This document shows, one piece after another, positions 24,846 to 34,286 of a stretch of 64,000 nt of DNA; position 1 is the stretch's first letter; each line of letters opens with the position of its first letter. The translations under genes were made by a program, and so were the position numbers. The DNA lies in the NCBI GenBank assembly GCA_964293475.1, contig CAXYYJ010000017.1:1-64000 (forward strand), in the 5' to 3' direction. The notes under the pieces were generated by a model, which was not told the DNA's origin, did no database searches, and saw only the letters and a program-made list of their open reading frames with translations. The DNA is from UBA12170 sp964293475. GTDB lineage: Bacteria > Bacteroidota > Bacteroidia > Bacteroidales > UBA12170.

Positions 24846-25703
24846 ATGATTTTAATCGCCGACAGTGGATCCACTAAAACTGATTGGGTGCTATGGATTC
24901 CCGCCACAAATGAGACATTTAACTATCAAACCAAGGGACTGAATCCTTATTTTGTGAACTCATCAGAGATAGCCAAAGTTATTCAGGATTGTTTTTCTGC
25001 GGATGATTTGCAACAAGTAAAACAGGTTTTTTTCTATGGTTCCGGATGTGGTTCTATCGATTCAAAAGCGATAGTGCAGTTAGGAATTTCCAATTCATGT
25101 AAAAACGCACAAATTCATGTGGAACACGATTTAATGGCCGCTGCCCATGCGTGTTGTGGCGAAGAAGAAGGGGTAGCCTGCATTCTGGGAACAGGATCTA
25201 ATGCCTGCGTTTTCGATGGGACAAGGATAATTGCCGAAGGAGTGAGTTATGGTTATGTTATGGGCGATGAAGGCTCAGGAAACCACCTCGGAAGAATGCT
25301 TCTGAAATCTGTTTTCAGCAGAAAAGCCCCCCAGGAAATTCTCGATGCTTTCTATGAACGTTACCCCAGAATGGAGCTGTCACTTTTACTAAATCAGCTG
25401 TATAATATTCCCAATCCTAACCGGTTTTTGGCAAGTTTTAGCCCTTTTATTTTGTCTTTTCAAAACCATCCATTTATGAAAGCGCTCATTACCAAATCCT
25501 TTAATTCTTTTGTGGATGAGTTTCTGGTCGATTTAATGAAAGACAAAACCTATAAAGTGTCATTTCAGGGGAGTATAGCCTGGAGTTATAAATGCATTTT
25601 AACCGAGGTTCTGAACGAAAGAAATATGCCTTTGGGCAAAATCATCAGACAACCTATTGATGCTCTGCTCGAATATCATACTCAGCTTCATCACCACAAC
25701 TAA
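24846..25703 (+). CDS. BadF/BadG-type ATPase, N-acetylglucosamine kinase-like
   Basis: An ASKHA-fold sugar kinase. The phosphate-1 loop is A-D-S-G-S-T-K-T-D-W at residues 4-13. E-H-D-L-M-A-A-A-H-A-C near 97 and I-L-G-T-G-S-N-A-C (phosphate-2) near 118 follow, with G-D-E-G-S-G-N-H-L-G around 145. The 285 aa agree with the Bacteroidota GlcNAc-kinase-like group. Phosphorylation of cytoplasmic N-acetylglucosamine would fit the hexosaminidase and glycosylasparaginase at 40938-44251, but the sugar is inferred. Convergent with the kinase that follows at 16 bp. Confidence 0.88.
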   Translation: MILIADSGSTKTDWVLWIPATNETFNYQTKGLNPYFVNSSEIAKVIQDCFSADDLQQVKQVFFYGSGCGSIDSKAIVQLGISNSCKNAQIHVEHDLMAAAHACCGEEEGVACILGTGSNACVFDGTRIIAEGVSYGYVMGDEGSGNHLGRMLLKSVFSRKAPQEILDAFYERYPRMELSLLLNQLYNIPNPNRFLASFSPFILSFQNHPFMKALITKSFNSFVDEFLVDLMKDKTYKVSFQGSIAWSYKCILTEVLNERNMPLGKIIRQPIDALLEYHTQLHHHN

Positions 25704-25719
25704 AGAATATCAAACCCGT

Positions 25720-28700
25720 TTATTGGTTTAGCGGCAAGCTAAAAAAGAACTGGGTTCCAACATTTTCTTCTGATTCAAACCAAATCTGGCCTCCCATATT
25801 TTGAATTAGCCCCTGCGATATACTAAGTCCCAGACCTGTTCCGCCGTAATCTGCATGTGTGGTTGCATGTGCTTGTCGAAAGCGGGTAAAAATATGGTCG
25901 AATTGGTTTTTAGGAATGCCAATGCCATTGTCTTTAACGAAAAAGACGATATAATCGGCATCGGTTTCTGGTAGCAAACCAAATTGAATCTCTCCCCCGA
26001 CATTGGTAAATTTTAAGGAATTGCTGATGAGATTGGTAATAATCTGTAAAAGACGATTGGAATCGGCATACACAATTAATTCCTGATATTCCATTGGAAG
26101 GGAATAACTGAGTTTGATATTTTTTGTTTCGGCCTGATTTTCAAAACTATCTGCTATACTTTCTAAGAATGGCATCACTTCGATGTTCGATGGTGAAAAG
26201 GTAATTTGATTGGCTTCGATTTTGGAAATATCCACAATATCGTTGAGTAAATTAAGCAGGAGCTCCCCATTGTTCTTAATTCGCGATATAAAAATGCTTC
26301 TCTCATCTTCTTCAATATCTTCATCTTCCAATAGGTCGGCAAACCCCAATATTGAATTCATGGGGGTTCGTATTTCGTGGCTCATATTGGCCAAAAACGA
26401 CGATTTAAGCCTGTCGCTTTCTTCTGCTTTGTTTTTGGCATCGAGCAGGGCAATTTCGTCAATTTTTTTATCGGTAATATCGCGGATATTGGCCAGTAGG
26501 TGGCTTTCGTTGTTATAGTGTATCCAGTGAAGCTTCAGATTTACGTGAAAAGTTGAACCATCTTTTCGGGTATCAATAGATTCAGAAACAATGCTTTGCT
26601 CTAATTTTAAGGTAGCCTTTACCTGTTCAATATGCAGGTTGCTGCCAATGTTTAATTCATCCTGATTTTTTCGGTTTAATATTTCCTCGCGCGAATAGCC
26701 ATACATTTGGCAGAGTACCTCATTGACCTCCACAATTTTACCATCGGCATTAAAAATAGCTATCCCATCGAGGTTCGAATTGAAGATGGTTCGGTACCTT
26801 TCTTCGCTCTCTCTAATCATTTCGAGCGATTTCTTTTTCTCAGTCACGTCGATGAGCAAGCCACTCAAATGGGTTATTTTTCTGTTTTCGTCGAAAATGA
26901 GTTCCGTTTGATCTTCTACCCAGATATATTCCCCGTTTTTGCAGCGAAGCCTATAATATTCGTGACTATAATGCGGGCTATTTACTGTCTTGGTGTAGGT
27001 GTTTACCTCATTCAACACGTGCGACAAATCGTCCGGGTGAATAATATCAATATATTGGGGTGTGCCACCCAGCAATTCCTGGTCTTTGTAACCCAGTATA
27101 TGTTCCACATTATTAGATACATAAACCACGGGATGAACATGACTATTGGGATTGAATTTCCATAAAATTGCGATAACCTTCGATTGTTCCAGAATTTTCA
27201 AGGTGTTAATCTTGTCGGTAATATCTTCGCCAGAGCTTAGGGTTCCTGTAAACTCGCCAATCTCGTTGAACAAAGGGGTTGTTTGCCAGGCAATTAGTCG
27301 TTCTTCGCCATCTTTTGTCAATACGGCACTCTCGCGACTAAAAATTCTGCTTTTACTTTTAGCTATCTCTTCGAAGCGTTCTTTGGTGCTCTTTCTATAA
27401 TTTGATGGAACGCATTTGGTGATCCAGTTTTTGCCAAGCAATTCATTTTCTGAATAGCCTAAAATTTCGCAGGTTTTATTGTTAACCATTTCAATATGAG
27501 CATTTTTATCCATGGCAATCAACATAAAAGCTGCAATTTTAATATACTCCTTATTGCGTTGTTGGGTAATAAAGTTTTCTTTCAGTGCTTTTTTGCGGTC
27601 GGTAATATCGAGTAATTGGGCTATGGTTTTTATTTTTCCATTGATGTCGGTATAAACCGATGATCTGATTTCTACATCGCGCAATTCGCCATTTTTTCTA
27701 ACAATCTGAAATTCATATTCTTCCGGAACATTTTCTCCTCTTTGGCGTGCAAAATAGTATCTGTTTACTGTAGCCAAACTATCAGGGTGAATATAATTTT
27801 CATATTTCTTACCCAAAAGCTCTTTTAATGAATAGCCAAAAAGAAATTGTGACCGGGGATTAAGATATATAAATTGCCCCTGATCGTCAACGATGCAGAT
27901 GCTGGCATGCGATTTTTCAACAATGGTGCGAAACCGGTTTTCACTTTCGCGCAGGCCCAGCTGAGTCATTTTTAAATGCGTGATGTTCTTGGTGATATTA
28001 ATAATGTGCAATTCCCCATTAATTTCTACCAAACTGGCTGATATCAGAACATTAATAGTGGTCCCATTTTTAACTTTGATAATGGTTTCCAGGTTTGTAA
28101 CATTTTGACCTTTACCCAAATAATCCAAATATTCCTGCAAATCCTCAGGTTTTTGCCAAAAATCGAAATCCAGAATGCTTTTGCTGATAAGCTCCGTTTT
28201 AGAGTATTTTGTGAGTTCAATAAAGGAGTCATTAACATCGACAATTTGTGCAGAATGATATCGGGTGATATTAATGGCATCGGGGCTGGAATTAAATATG
28301 GAGCGGAATTTTTCTTCACTCATCTTGATGGCTTTTTTCATGCGCATCAAATCGTCGATGTTCTTGAACAAAACCAATTGATGCAATTCGCCATCGATGG
28401 GGAGAATTTTAGAAGAAACCAGATTTTCGAGCACTTGCCCTGTTCTGTATCGCAGGCGTGCCTGCATATTCTCAATATTTTGCCATTTTCCTGAGTATTC
28501 TATAAACTTATCTTTCTGGCCTTCAACTTCCCAAATATTCTGAAGTATCCTTGTCTGGCTTGTATCAAGTTTTCTGTTCTCCGCAAAATTTTCAATAAAT
28601 GCCTGATTTGCATCGGTTAATGTCATTTCCTTATCCAGATTGTTGATACAAATGGCATCGGGGAGCAGATTGAAAATGCTTTTGAATTTTATTTCGCTGT

Positions 28701-29559
28701 ATTTGAGTGCTTGTTGGGTTGTAATCAGCTCGTGGATGTCGCGGATAATCACCAATAAGTGAATATTGCCGTCGAAAAGAATAATCTTACTCGAAAGAAG
28801 GCCAACCCGCTTTTCACCATTTTTAAACCTGAACGAAGCAGAAAAGTTTTGAACAAAACCATCTTTTTCCATCAATTCCCTGTATTTCTCTCTTTCGCTT
28901 TCGTTGTACCATAAATTAAGGTCATGACCGGTTTTCAGTAACACTTCTTCTTCAGAAAAGCCCGTGTAGCTTAAAAATGCTTTGTTTACTGCAATGGTTT
29001 TATGAGTTGGTAATTCGTGAAAGCTAATGGCTTCGGGAACCGAATTGAAAATCATATGAAACAACTCATTATTCGCCAATTTACTTTTGCCCTCTTCAAT
29101 TACAGGGGCAGAATTGGCAAGTTGAGAAGCAATATTTTCAGTAAAAACTTCAATTAAGTCGTTGTCAGGCAAAAAGGTAGAATCGGCAATAGCTTTGGAC
29201 AGGCACAAATGAAAATATCGATCGCCCACCGAAAAAGGCCGGTAGATAAAAATTTGTAATTGATCGAAATGCTCCATTATATGGGTAATGCCTTTCTCTT
29301 CGAACCAGCTTTTTAGGTCAGAGATAGATTCTTTTGATTGATAATCGGGGTTGAAAATTTCGAAAAAGCGCAGTATTTGCTGGCTTGCGATATCAGTTGT
29401 TTCGGAGCTTTTAAGCAGCATTCTGGGCGCAAGGAGTTCGTCTTCGGTTTTATCATAATACAATAAAACCACCGAATCCAAATGCAACTTTTGACCCATT
29501 AATTGTAGTGTCTGGAGTATTTTTTGCGATGATTTGGTCTCTATGAAGAAGGTTCCCAT
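25720..29559 (-). CDS. Multi-PAS hybrid-less sensor histidine kinase, 1279 aa
   Basis: A soluble sensor kinase. An N-terminal GAF-like region (1-155) is followed by about seven PAS/PAC units, whose C-terminal signatures (D-I-T-D-R-K-K, D-V-T-E-K-K-K, D-I-T-D-K-K-I and similar) recur every 115-125 residues. The HisKA domain carries the phosphorylated H1061 in N-M-S-H-E-I-R-T-P-M-N. The HATPase_c domain has N-L-I-S-N-S-L-K-F-T, D-N-G-I-G-I-P and G-T-G-L-G-L-S. There is no receiver domain and no transmembrane segment, and no cognate response regulator is adjacent, so it would act on a distant partner. Confidence 0.93.
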   Translation of the reverse strand: MGTFFIETKSSQKILQTLQLMGQKLHLDSVVLLYYDKTEDELLAPRMLLKSSETTDIASQQILRFFEIFNPDYQSKESISDLKSWFEEKGITHIMEHFDQLQIFIYRPFSVGDRYFHLCLSKAIADSTFLPDNDLIEVFTENIASQLANSAPVIEEGKSKLANNELFHMIFNSVPEAISFHELPTHKTIAVNKAFLSYTGFSEEEVLLKTGHDLNLWYNESEREKYRELMEKDGFVQNFSASFRFKNGEKRVGLLSSKIILFDGNIHLLVIIRDIHELITTQQALKYSEIKFKSIFNLLPDAICINNLDKEMTLTDANQAFIENFAENRKLDTSQTRILQNIWEVEGQKDKFIEYSGKWQNIENMQARLRYRTGQVLENLVSSKILPIDGELHQLVLFKNIDDLMRMKKAIKMSEEKFRSIFNSSPDAINITRYHSAQIVDVNDSFIELTKYSKTELISKSILDFDFWQKPEDLQEYLDYLGKGQNVTNLETIIKVKNGTTINVLISASLVEINGELHIINITKNITHLKMTQLGLRESENRFRTIVEKSHASICIVDDQGQFIYLNPRSQFLFGYSLKELLGKKYENYIHPDSLATVNRYYFARQRGENVPEEYEFQIVRKNGELRDVEIRSSVYTDINGKIKTIAQLLDITDRKKALKENFITQQRNKEYIKIAAFMLIAMDKNAHIEMVNNKTCEILGYSENELLGKNWITKCVPSNYRKSTKERFEEIAKSKSRIFSRESAVLTKDGEERLIAWQTTPLFNEIGEFTGTLSSGEDITDKINTLKILEQSKVIAILWKFNPNSHVHPVVYVSNNVEHILGYKDQELLGGTPQYIDIIHPDDLSHVLNEVNTYTKTVNSPHYSHEYYRLRCKNGEYIWVEDQTELIFDENRKITHLSGLLIDVTEKKKSLEMIRESEERYRTIFNSNLDGIAIFNADGKIVEVNEVLCQMYGYSREEILNRKNQDELNIGSNLHIEQVKATLKLEQSIVSESIDTRKDGSTFHVNLKLHWIHYNNESHLLANIRDITDKKIDEIALLDAKNKAEESDRLKSSFLANMSHEIRTPMNSILGFADLLEDEDIEEDERSIFISRIKNNGELLLNLLNDIVDISKIEANQITFSPSNIEVMPFLESIADSFENQAETKNIKLSYSLPMEYQELIVYADSNRLLQIITNLISNSLKFTNVGGEIQFGLLPETDADYIVFFVKDNGIGIPKNQFDHIFTRFRQAHATTHADYGGTGLGLSISQGLIQNMGGQIWFESEENVGTQFFFSLPLNQ

Positions 29560-29920
29560 AATTGTTCGTAAATGTTTTTTCGGTTTTGGCTTGCTTTTTT
29601 ACAATTTGTTCAATTAATATGCTAAAGGTAAACAAAATTTAAAGAACCAGAATTTTTTTTTAATAATTCTCTTACTTCGTTTTTCCATGAGTAATGAGGG
29701 TTTACAAGTACTGGAGCAACAGGGTAGACGCACACTTTAAAAGAGCGCTATGAAATCGATGGGCAAATTAATATAAAGAAAATCAATCCACTGATTTCAT
29801 AGATTTTCTTACTAAGCAATGTTCAACAAAGCTGAACATTGCTTAGAATCCGCGCTAATTTGCGAAAATCTGTGGATAAAACAAAAGTATGCGCTTGCCC
29901 AGCCTGGAGCAATTTTAGAA
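29560..29920. other. Intergenic region with a 14-bp perfect inverted repeat
   Basis: Between the kinase and smpB there is no supported gene. CTAAGCAATGTTCA (29812-29825) and TGAACATTGCTTAG (29833-29846) form a perfect hairpin with a 7-base loop and no T tract, so it is not a standard terminator. It lies upstream of the smpB promoter and could be a protein-binding site or a repeat remnant. The frame open from 29819 into smpB starts inside this hairpin and is not used. Confidence 0.55.
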
Positions 29921-29950
29921 TTGATTGCCCATGATTTTTTTCTATTTTTG
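29921..29950 (+). promoter_or_regulatory. Promoter of smpB
   Basis: TTG at 29921-29923 and TATTTTTG at 29943-29950 (followed by C) are 19 bp apart. Transcription would begin near 29955, which fixes the ATG at 29969 as the start. Confidence 0.7.
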
Positions 29951-29968
29951 CAGGCTATAAAAGTTCAA

Positions 29969-30418
29969 ATGGCCACATCAAATATTCGCATTAAAAATAA
30001 AAAAGCTTCCTTCGAATACTATTTGGAGGAAAGATATGTGGCTGGAATTCAGTTAACAGGGACGGAGATTAAATCCATAAGAAACGGTAAAGCACAACTC
30101 ACCGAGTCCTATTGCTACTTTAGAAACAATGAGCTATTTATTAAGAATATGCACATTAACGAGTATGAGCTCGGAACCATCTACAACCATGAGCCCAAAC
30201 GCGACCGCAAACTTTTGTTAAGAAAACGTGAATTGAGCAAACTCAAATCGAAAATTAATGAAAAAGGATTTACTTTGATCCCGCTCATTTTGTTTATCAA
30301 CGAGAAGGGTTTGGCCAAACTTGAGATTGCATTGGCAAAAGGAAAACATACCTACGACAAACGCTCCTCTTTAAAGGAAAAGGATGTGAAACGGGATATG
30401 GACCGGGCTGCTGAATAA
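29969..30418 (+). CDS. smpB: SsrA-binding protein SmpB
   Basis: Binds tmRNA and brings it to stalled ribosomes in trans-translation. The conserved core is present: N-K-K-A-S-F-E-Y at 10-17, Y-V-A-G-I-Q-L-T-G-T-E-I-K-S-I-R, H-I-N-E-Y, H-E-P-K-R-D-R-K-L-L-L, and the basic tail with G-K-H-T-Y-D-K-R. The 149 aa are the normal length. The longer open frame (from 29819) would add 50 non-homologous residues and begins upstream of the promoter. The tmRNA gene itself was not seen in this window. Confidence 0.97.
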   Translation: MATSNIRIKNKKASFEYYLEERYVAGIQLTGTEIKSIRNGKAQLTESYCYFRNNELFIKNMHINEYELGTIYNHEPKRDRKLLLRKRELSKLKSKINEKGFTLIPLILFINEKGLAKLEIALAKGKHTYDKRSSLKEKDVKRDMDRAAE

Positions 30419-30505
30419 TCAAAAGGTATTGGTTTAACACGTTGATAATATGTTTCTTGAGTTTTTTTTTGAATTAATCTGTAAAAATAAAATTTGAAAT
30501 TGTTT

Positions 30506-31081
30506 ATGGGAACCAACCAATTTTTTAAAATATCAATATTAGGTATCATTCTGTTGTTTGTGAATGTTTTTTCGATCAAGGCTCAGGAAAGCAAACCCAT
30601 TAAGTGGTATACCTTCGAAGAAGCTATTGCCCTAAATGCAAAAAGCCCCAAACTCATTTTTATCGATGTTTATACCGAATGGTGTGGCTGGTGTAAGAAA
30701 ATGGATGCATCAACTTTTGCCGATCCAAAGGTTGCAGAATACATGAATAAAAATTTCTACTGTGTTAAACTCGATGCTGAGCAATCAGAACCCATCAACT
30801 TCATGGGGCAAACCTATATTAACCCTAAAGCAGGCGAAAAAAGAAGCACTCACCAAATTGCAGCCGTTTTGCTTCAAAACAAAATGAGCTATCCGAGCTA
30901 TGTTTTTATGAACGAGCAAAACAAGATTCTTACGGTAGTTAAGGGATACATGACTGTGGAGAATTTTGATCCTGTAATTCATTGGTTTGCCGAAAGAGCA
31001 TACCTTAAAGTGGCTTTTCAGGAATACTCAGAATCCTTTAAAGCCAAATCTGAACCCCCCCAAAGCCCTGTTGTTAAATAA
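30506..31081 (+). CDS. Exported thioredoxin-fold protein
   Basis: A signal peptide (about 24 residues ending near I-K-A-Q) leads into a thioredoxin-like domain with the active-site motif E-W-C-G-W-C-K-K-M near residue 62, of the thioredoxin_7/DUF255-like kind. The cis-proline side is at S-Y-P-S-Y-V-F. The periplasmic location suggests a role as disulfide reductase or isomerase, but the partner is unknown. I chose the ATG at 30506; a TTG twelve bases earlier is possible but unnecessary. The 3' end overlaps a tiny minus-strand gene by 8 bp. Confidence 0.9.
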   Translation: MGTNQFFKISILGIILLFVNVFSIKAQESKPIKWYTFEEAIALNAKSPKLIFIDVYTEWCGWCKKMDASTFADPKVAEYMNKNFYCVKLDAEQSEPINFMGQTYINPKAGEKRSTHQIAAVLLQNKMSYPSYVFMNEQNKILTVVKGYMTVENFDPVIHWFAERAYLKVAFQEYSESFKAKSEPPQSPVVK

Positions 31082-31160
31082 AATAGCTGAGGAGCAGGAT
31101 TAAAATACCCAGGAATAGTACCAGGTAAACAAGTTGGTTATTTTCAATGATATCTGTCAT
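31074..31160 (-). CDS. Possible 28-residue single-helix membrane protein
   Basis: ATG at 31160, 28 codons, TAA at 31074. The product has an acidic start (M-T-D-I-I-E-N-N) and then one uninterrupted hydrophobic helix of about 18 residues (L-V-Y-L-V-L-F-L-G-I-L-I-L-L-L). This is the look of a genuine small membrane protein, but frames of this size also arise by chance in AT-rich DNA, and the convergent overlap with the thioredoxin gene weakens the case. No family recognised. Confidence 0.35.
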   Translation of the reverse strand: MTDIIENNQLVYLVLFLGILILLLSYFI

Positions 31161-31341
31161 AATATAGTGCTAATTCCAAATTTGTGCCAATCTATAAACA
31201 CATTGATATTCTGTGAATTGCCATTAATTATCTGAGAAATTAATTTCCCCTATTGGGAAATTTTTCTGCTATAATGAAATTTTTATTCAATTTGAGCTAT
31301 GAAAATTTTTCACCATAAGGTAGCTGGTAGAAATCAAATCA

Positions 31342-31349
31342 TATATTTG
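31342..31349 (+). promoter_or_regulatory. '-7' box of the lipoprotein gene at 31368
   Basis: TATATTTG is an exact TAnnTTTG match ending 18 bp before ATG 31368. It excludes the upstream ATG at 31299 as the start. Confidence 0.55.
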
Positions 31350-31367
31350 TGGAGCTTAATTGATTTT

Positions 31368-31832
31368 ATGAAAACACATCAATTGATTTCAGGAATTGTT
31401 CTGGTAAGTTTGTTGCTGACTTTCTCGTGCAAACAAGCCGATAAATGCGAAGATGTATCCTGTGATCCCGAAAATAAACCGCTCTATATCAATTTGGTAG
31501 ACCTGTCTTCGGGCGTCAATCTCTTTCAAAACGCAACTTACGATAGCAACAGCTATTACATTGTAAATATGGAGCATCTGGATCAGCGGAGCCGCTATAT
31601 TCAACAGAGTTATCTCATTGAACTTCCCGATATTACCAGAAATTCAGGTAAACAATATTATCAGTTTGTACTTCAGGACGATTTTGCCATCGTTTTTACT
31701 CTCGATGTTGCCAAAGTGGAGGATGAATGCTGCACTTCATACCAATTGAATTCCTTCGAAGCAGTTTCTGTTCCCTTTGAGTTTGATGCTGCCAATTTGG
31801 TAGCTACAATTTTTATCGAAACAGGAAAGTAA
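31368..31832 (+). CDS. Hypothetical lipoprotein, 154 aa
   Basis: The signal ends in the lipobox L-L-L-T-F-S-C. The mature protein begins with a cysteine-rich stretch (C-E-D-V-S-C-D-P-E-N) and is otherwise beta-rich. Two adjacent cysteines appear in D-E-C-C-T-S-Y. Not a family I recognise. The start was set at ATG 31368, which puts the signal peptide at the N-terminus and leaves a 5' leader from the '-7' box at 31342. Probably monocistronic. Confidence 0.8.
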   Translation: MKTHQLISGIVLVSLLLTFSCKQADKCEDVSCDPENKPLYINLVDLSSGVNLFQNATYDSNSYYIVNMEHLDQRSRYIQQSYLIELPDITRNSGKQYYQFVLQDDFAIVFTLDVAKVEDECCTSYQLNSFEAVSVPFEFDAANLVATIFIETGK

Positions 31833-31874
31833 TCCTTTCTTGCATCTTATTTATTACCATGGATTTATAAAAAA

Positions 31875-32303
31875 TCAAAGACTAATCTCCGTTAAATTAG
31901 CCAGAATAGATTCCATCTGCGGTGGGGTTAATGGTATATTCAAGAAGTTTTTGGCAGCATTCAAAGTACTGAAAATAGCATGGTTTTGCTTTTTCTCGTC
32001 TTCAATATAAAGGTGCAGCAATGCAATGATTTTTGGCTCTGATGCAAGATATGCCAACCGGAAAGGGGGAAACTTCTCTGCCTGATTAACTCCTTCGAGT
32101 TTCTTCATGGTTGAATAATTATTGTCATCTATCTTTCCCAGAGTTAAGCTTCGCAAATCCATAAAAACATTGATGCTTTCATTCCAGAAATACATGTTTT
32201 TCATTTGTTCAATGGATTTCAAATACTCATTCAATACAAAAAGGCCATCCCATTTAATAAACAGGATATGACTATCAGAAAAATATTGATAGGTAATTTT
32301 CAT
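31875..32303 (-). CDS. Hypothetical protein, STAS/SpoIIAA-like
   Basis: About 142 residues when started at M-K-I-T-Y-Q (32303); an in-frame ATG ten codons earlier (32333) cannot be excluded. Alternating strands and helices with I-L-F-I-K-W-D-G and I-N-V-F-M-D-L-R-S-L-T resemble the SpoIIAA/STAS-like family of unknown cytoplasmic function. This is a fold impression rather than a firm assignment. It lies alone on its strand between the lipoprotein gene and menD. Confidence 0.65.
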   Translation of the reverse strand: MKITYQYFSDSHILFIKWDGLFVLNEYLKSIEQMKNMYFWNESINVFMDLRSLTLGKIDDNNYSTMKKLEGVNQAEKFPPFRLAYLASEPKIIALLHLYIEDEKKQNHAIFSTLNAAKNFLNIPLTPPQMESILANLTEISL

Positions 32304-32484
32304 GGCTAAGCCCCGATTGAAATTTGATTTCAAACTTCGATTGCATTAAACCGAAGTTCAGACTGTGAAAGTAGATAAATAAATTGTTGATTCCAAACAA
32401 TTTCTTATAAATGGGTTCAAAACCTAAAAAAGAAATATTTTATTGACTAGGGTACAACCTCTTGAAAGGCAAAAAATTAAAGGT

Positions 32485-34164
32485 CTATAAGGATTTGTTT
32501 CGCAGAAACCGAAAATAGTCTTTCAGTACCACATCGTTCACCTGGCGGGGTGTGAAAACCTCCAGAATTATACTTTGCGACGACTCGATGAACTCATGAA
32601 TTTTTGCTGACAAATTCGATGCTTCCCGACAGGATAAATACTTCATTCCGGCATCCTGAGCCAAATGTTGGGCTGTTCGGTTGTGCGGCGTTTCGAATAA
32701 ATCTATTTGCCCACTTTTCAGGGGGCCGTCTAAAAATCTGAAAATCCCACCGCCATTGTTGTTGATTAACAGGATTTTGAAATTGGGATGTAAATAATTG
32801 TTCCACAGTGCGTTAATATCGTAGAAAAAACTCAGATCGCCAGTCACCAAAATGGTTTGACCTTCGAAATACAAACTCTGGCCCAGGGCTGTTGATGTGG
32901 ATCCATCGATGCCACTTACTCCGCGGTTACCATCGATGATATGTTGATCGAAATCGAAAAACTGAGAATAGCGGATGGAAGTGCTGTTGGCAAAGTGAAG
33001 TTGTATTTTTGTGGTCAGTGAGGCGTGCAGCTCTTTAAAAACCATGAAGTCGGAATAAGGAATGGTTTCCATGAATTCCTGGTGAATGGTTTTCGATTTG
33101 GCGGTAATTTGCTGCCAGTTCCGGAAAAAGTTTTCATCAGCTGATGGCCCATCTATTGCAATTTTTAAAACATCTGCGGTTTGACAGCGCAAATGTTGAG
33201 TCAAATGCAAAAAAGTGTCCGGTGCCTGATGGTCGGGCGAAATGTGGAAATGCTGAAAATCAAAGCCATTTCTTAGCCATGCCTTTATCTTTTTACTTAC
33301 AATATGTCCCCCAAAGGTTAAGACCACCTCAGGGAAAAATTCATTTTCTTTTTCAGCGGTTATCTGAGTCAGAACCTGGTCAATGGCATTGGTAAAACAG
33401 GGGAGGTTCAAATTCGACGTGGTTTCGGTGAGAACCACGGTATTTTTCTCCAAAGCCAGTTGTTCGAGCAATTTGGAAAGATGAGCATCCGGAGCATGCT
33501 GCCCCACAATAATCATCCTTTTTTGCGCTGATAACCAGGCTGTTTGAAATGTATTTTTATCATTTTCCTGCAGATGCCTTGCTTCTGGATTCGAAGGTTT
33601 TGGAATATCCCATCCGCTCGTTTTTTCTTTTTGTCCATAAATGGGTTCATCCAAGGGCACGTTGATATGAACCGGACCAAAAACTGGATTTATAGAGCTA
33701 TCAATGGCTTCGATAACAAGTTGTTGATAGCGATTCTTGTCTTCTTCATTGCTAAAGCTTTCGGGCAAATTCACCGATTTTCTGATAAAATTCCCATAGA
33801 TTTCCTGCTGCCTGATGGTTTGCCCATCGCCCTGATCCACCAAATACCCTGGTCGGTCGGCGGAGAGTACTATGAGTGGAACCTGCTGATAAAAAGCCTC
33901 GGCCAAAGCTGGGGCATAATTTAGAACGGCTGAGCCCGACGTGCAATTTAGCACCACCGGTTTCCCCGTTTTTTGAGCCAAACCCAAAGCAAAAAAGGCT
34001 GCACTCCGCTCGTCGACAATGCTGTAAATTTTAAACTCTTTGTATTGCGGAAAAGTGAGCATCATGGGCGCATTGCGGCTTCCGGGCGATATTACAATCT
34101 CCGAAATCCCATGCGATATAAAAATCTGAGCAAGAAGTTCTAATCCGTCTTTATTGGAAATCAT
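32485..34164 (-). CDS. menD: SEPHCHC synthase MenD
   Basis: A thiamine-diphosphate enzyme that joins 2-oxoglutarate and isochorismate in menaquinone synthesis. Seen: I-S-P-G-S-R-N-A-P-M near residue 25, D-E-R-S-A-A-F-F-A-L-G-L-A near 50, S-A-D-R-P near 102, the ThDP-binding segment V-T-G-D-L-S-F-F-Y-D near 460, and N-N-N-G-G-G-I-F-R-F. The start at 34164 gives 559 residues, the family length. The frame extends to 34254, but that ATG lies upstream of the menD '-7' box and inside a terminator hairpin. No other men genes are in the window. Confidence 0.95.
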   Translation of the reverse strand: MISNKDGLELLAQIFISHGISEIVISPGSRNAPMMLTFPQYKEFKIYSIVDERSAAFFALGLAQKTGKPVVLNCTSGSAVLNYAPALAEAFYQQVPLIVLSADRPGYLVDQGDGQTIRQQEIYGNFIRKSVNLPESFSNEEDKNRYQQLVIEAIDSSINPVFGPVHINVPLDEPIYGQKEKTSGWDIPKPSNPEARHLQENDKNTFQTAWLSAQKRMIIVGQHAPDAHLSKLLEQLALEKNTVVLTETTSNLNLPCFTNAIDQVLTQITAEKENEFFPEVVLTFGGHIVSKKIKAWLRNGFDFQHFHISPDHQAPDTFLHLTQHLRCQTADVLKIAIDGPSADENFFRNWQQITAKSKTIHQEFMETIPYSDFMVFKELHASLTTKIQLHFANSTSIRYSQFFDFDQHIIDGNRGVSGIDGSTSTALGQSLYFEGQTILVTGDLSFFYDINALWNNYLHPNFKILLINNNGGGIFRFLDGPLKSGQIDLFETPHNRTAQHLAQDAGMKYLSCREASNLSAKIHEFIESSQSIILEVFTPRQVNDVVLKDYFRFLRNKSL

Positions 34165-34226
34165 GTTATAGTGCGTGTTGCTGAAATAATGAGTAATTTT
34201 TGGTTTACTAAATTTCCCCGTTTTGG

Positions 34227-34234
34227 CAAAAGTA
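34227..34234 (-). promoter_or_regulatory. '-7' box of menD
   Basis: TACTTTTG followed by C on the minus strand, about 63 bp before ATG 34164, directly after the lpdA terminator. No clear -33 element. Confidence 0.55.
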
Positions 34235-34237
34235 TAA

Positions 34238-34269
34238 AAAAAGCCGCTATTCATTGGGAGCGGCTTTTT
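34238..34269. terminator. Terminator between lpdA and menD
   Basis: AAAAGCCGCT and AGCGGCTTTT flank a 10-base loop and are followed by T on the minus strand (A on the plus strand). It ends lpdA transcription 18 bp after its stop codon. Confidence 0.85.
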
Positions 34270-34286
34270 CTATGGTTTGGAGTATC

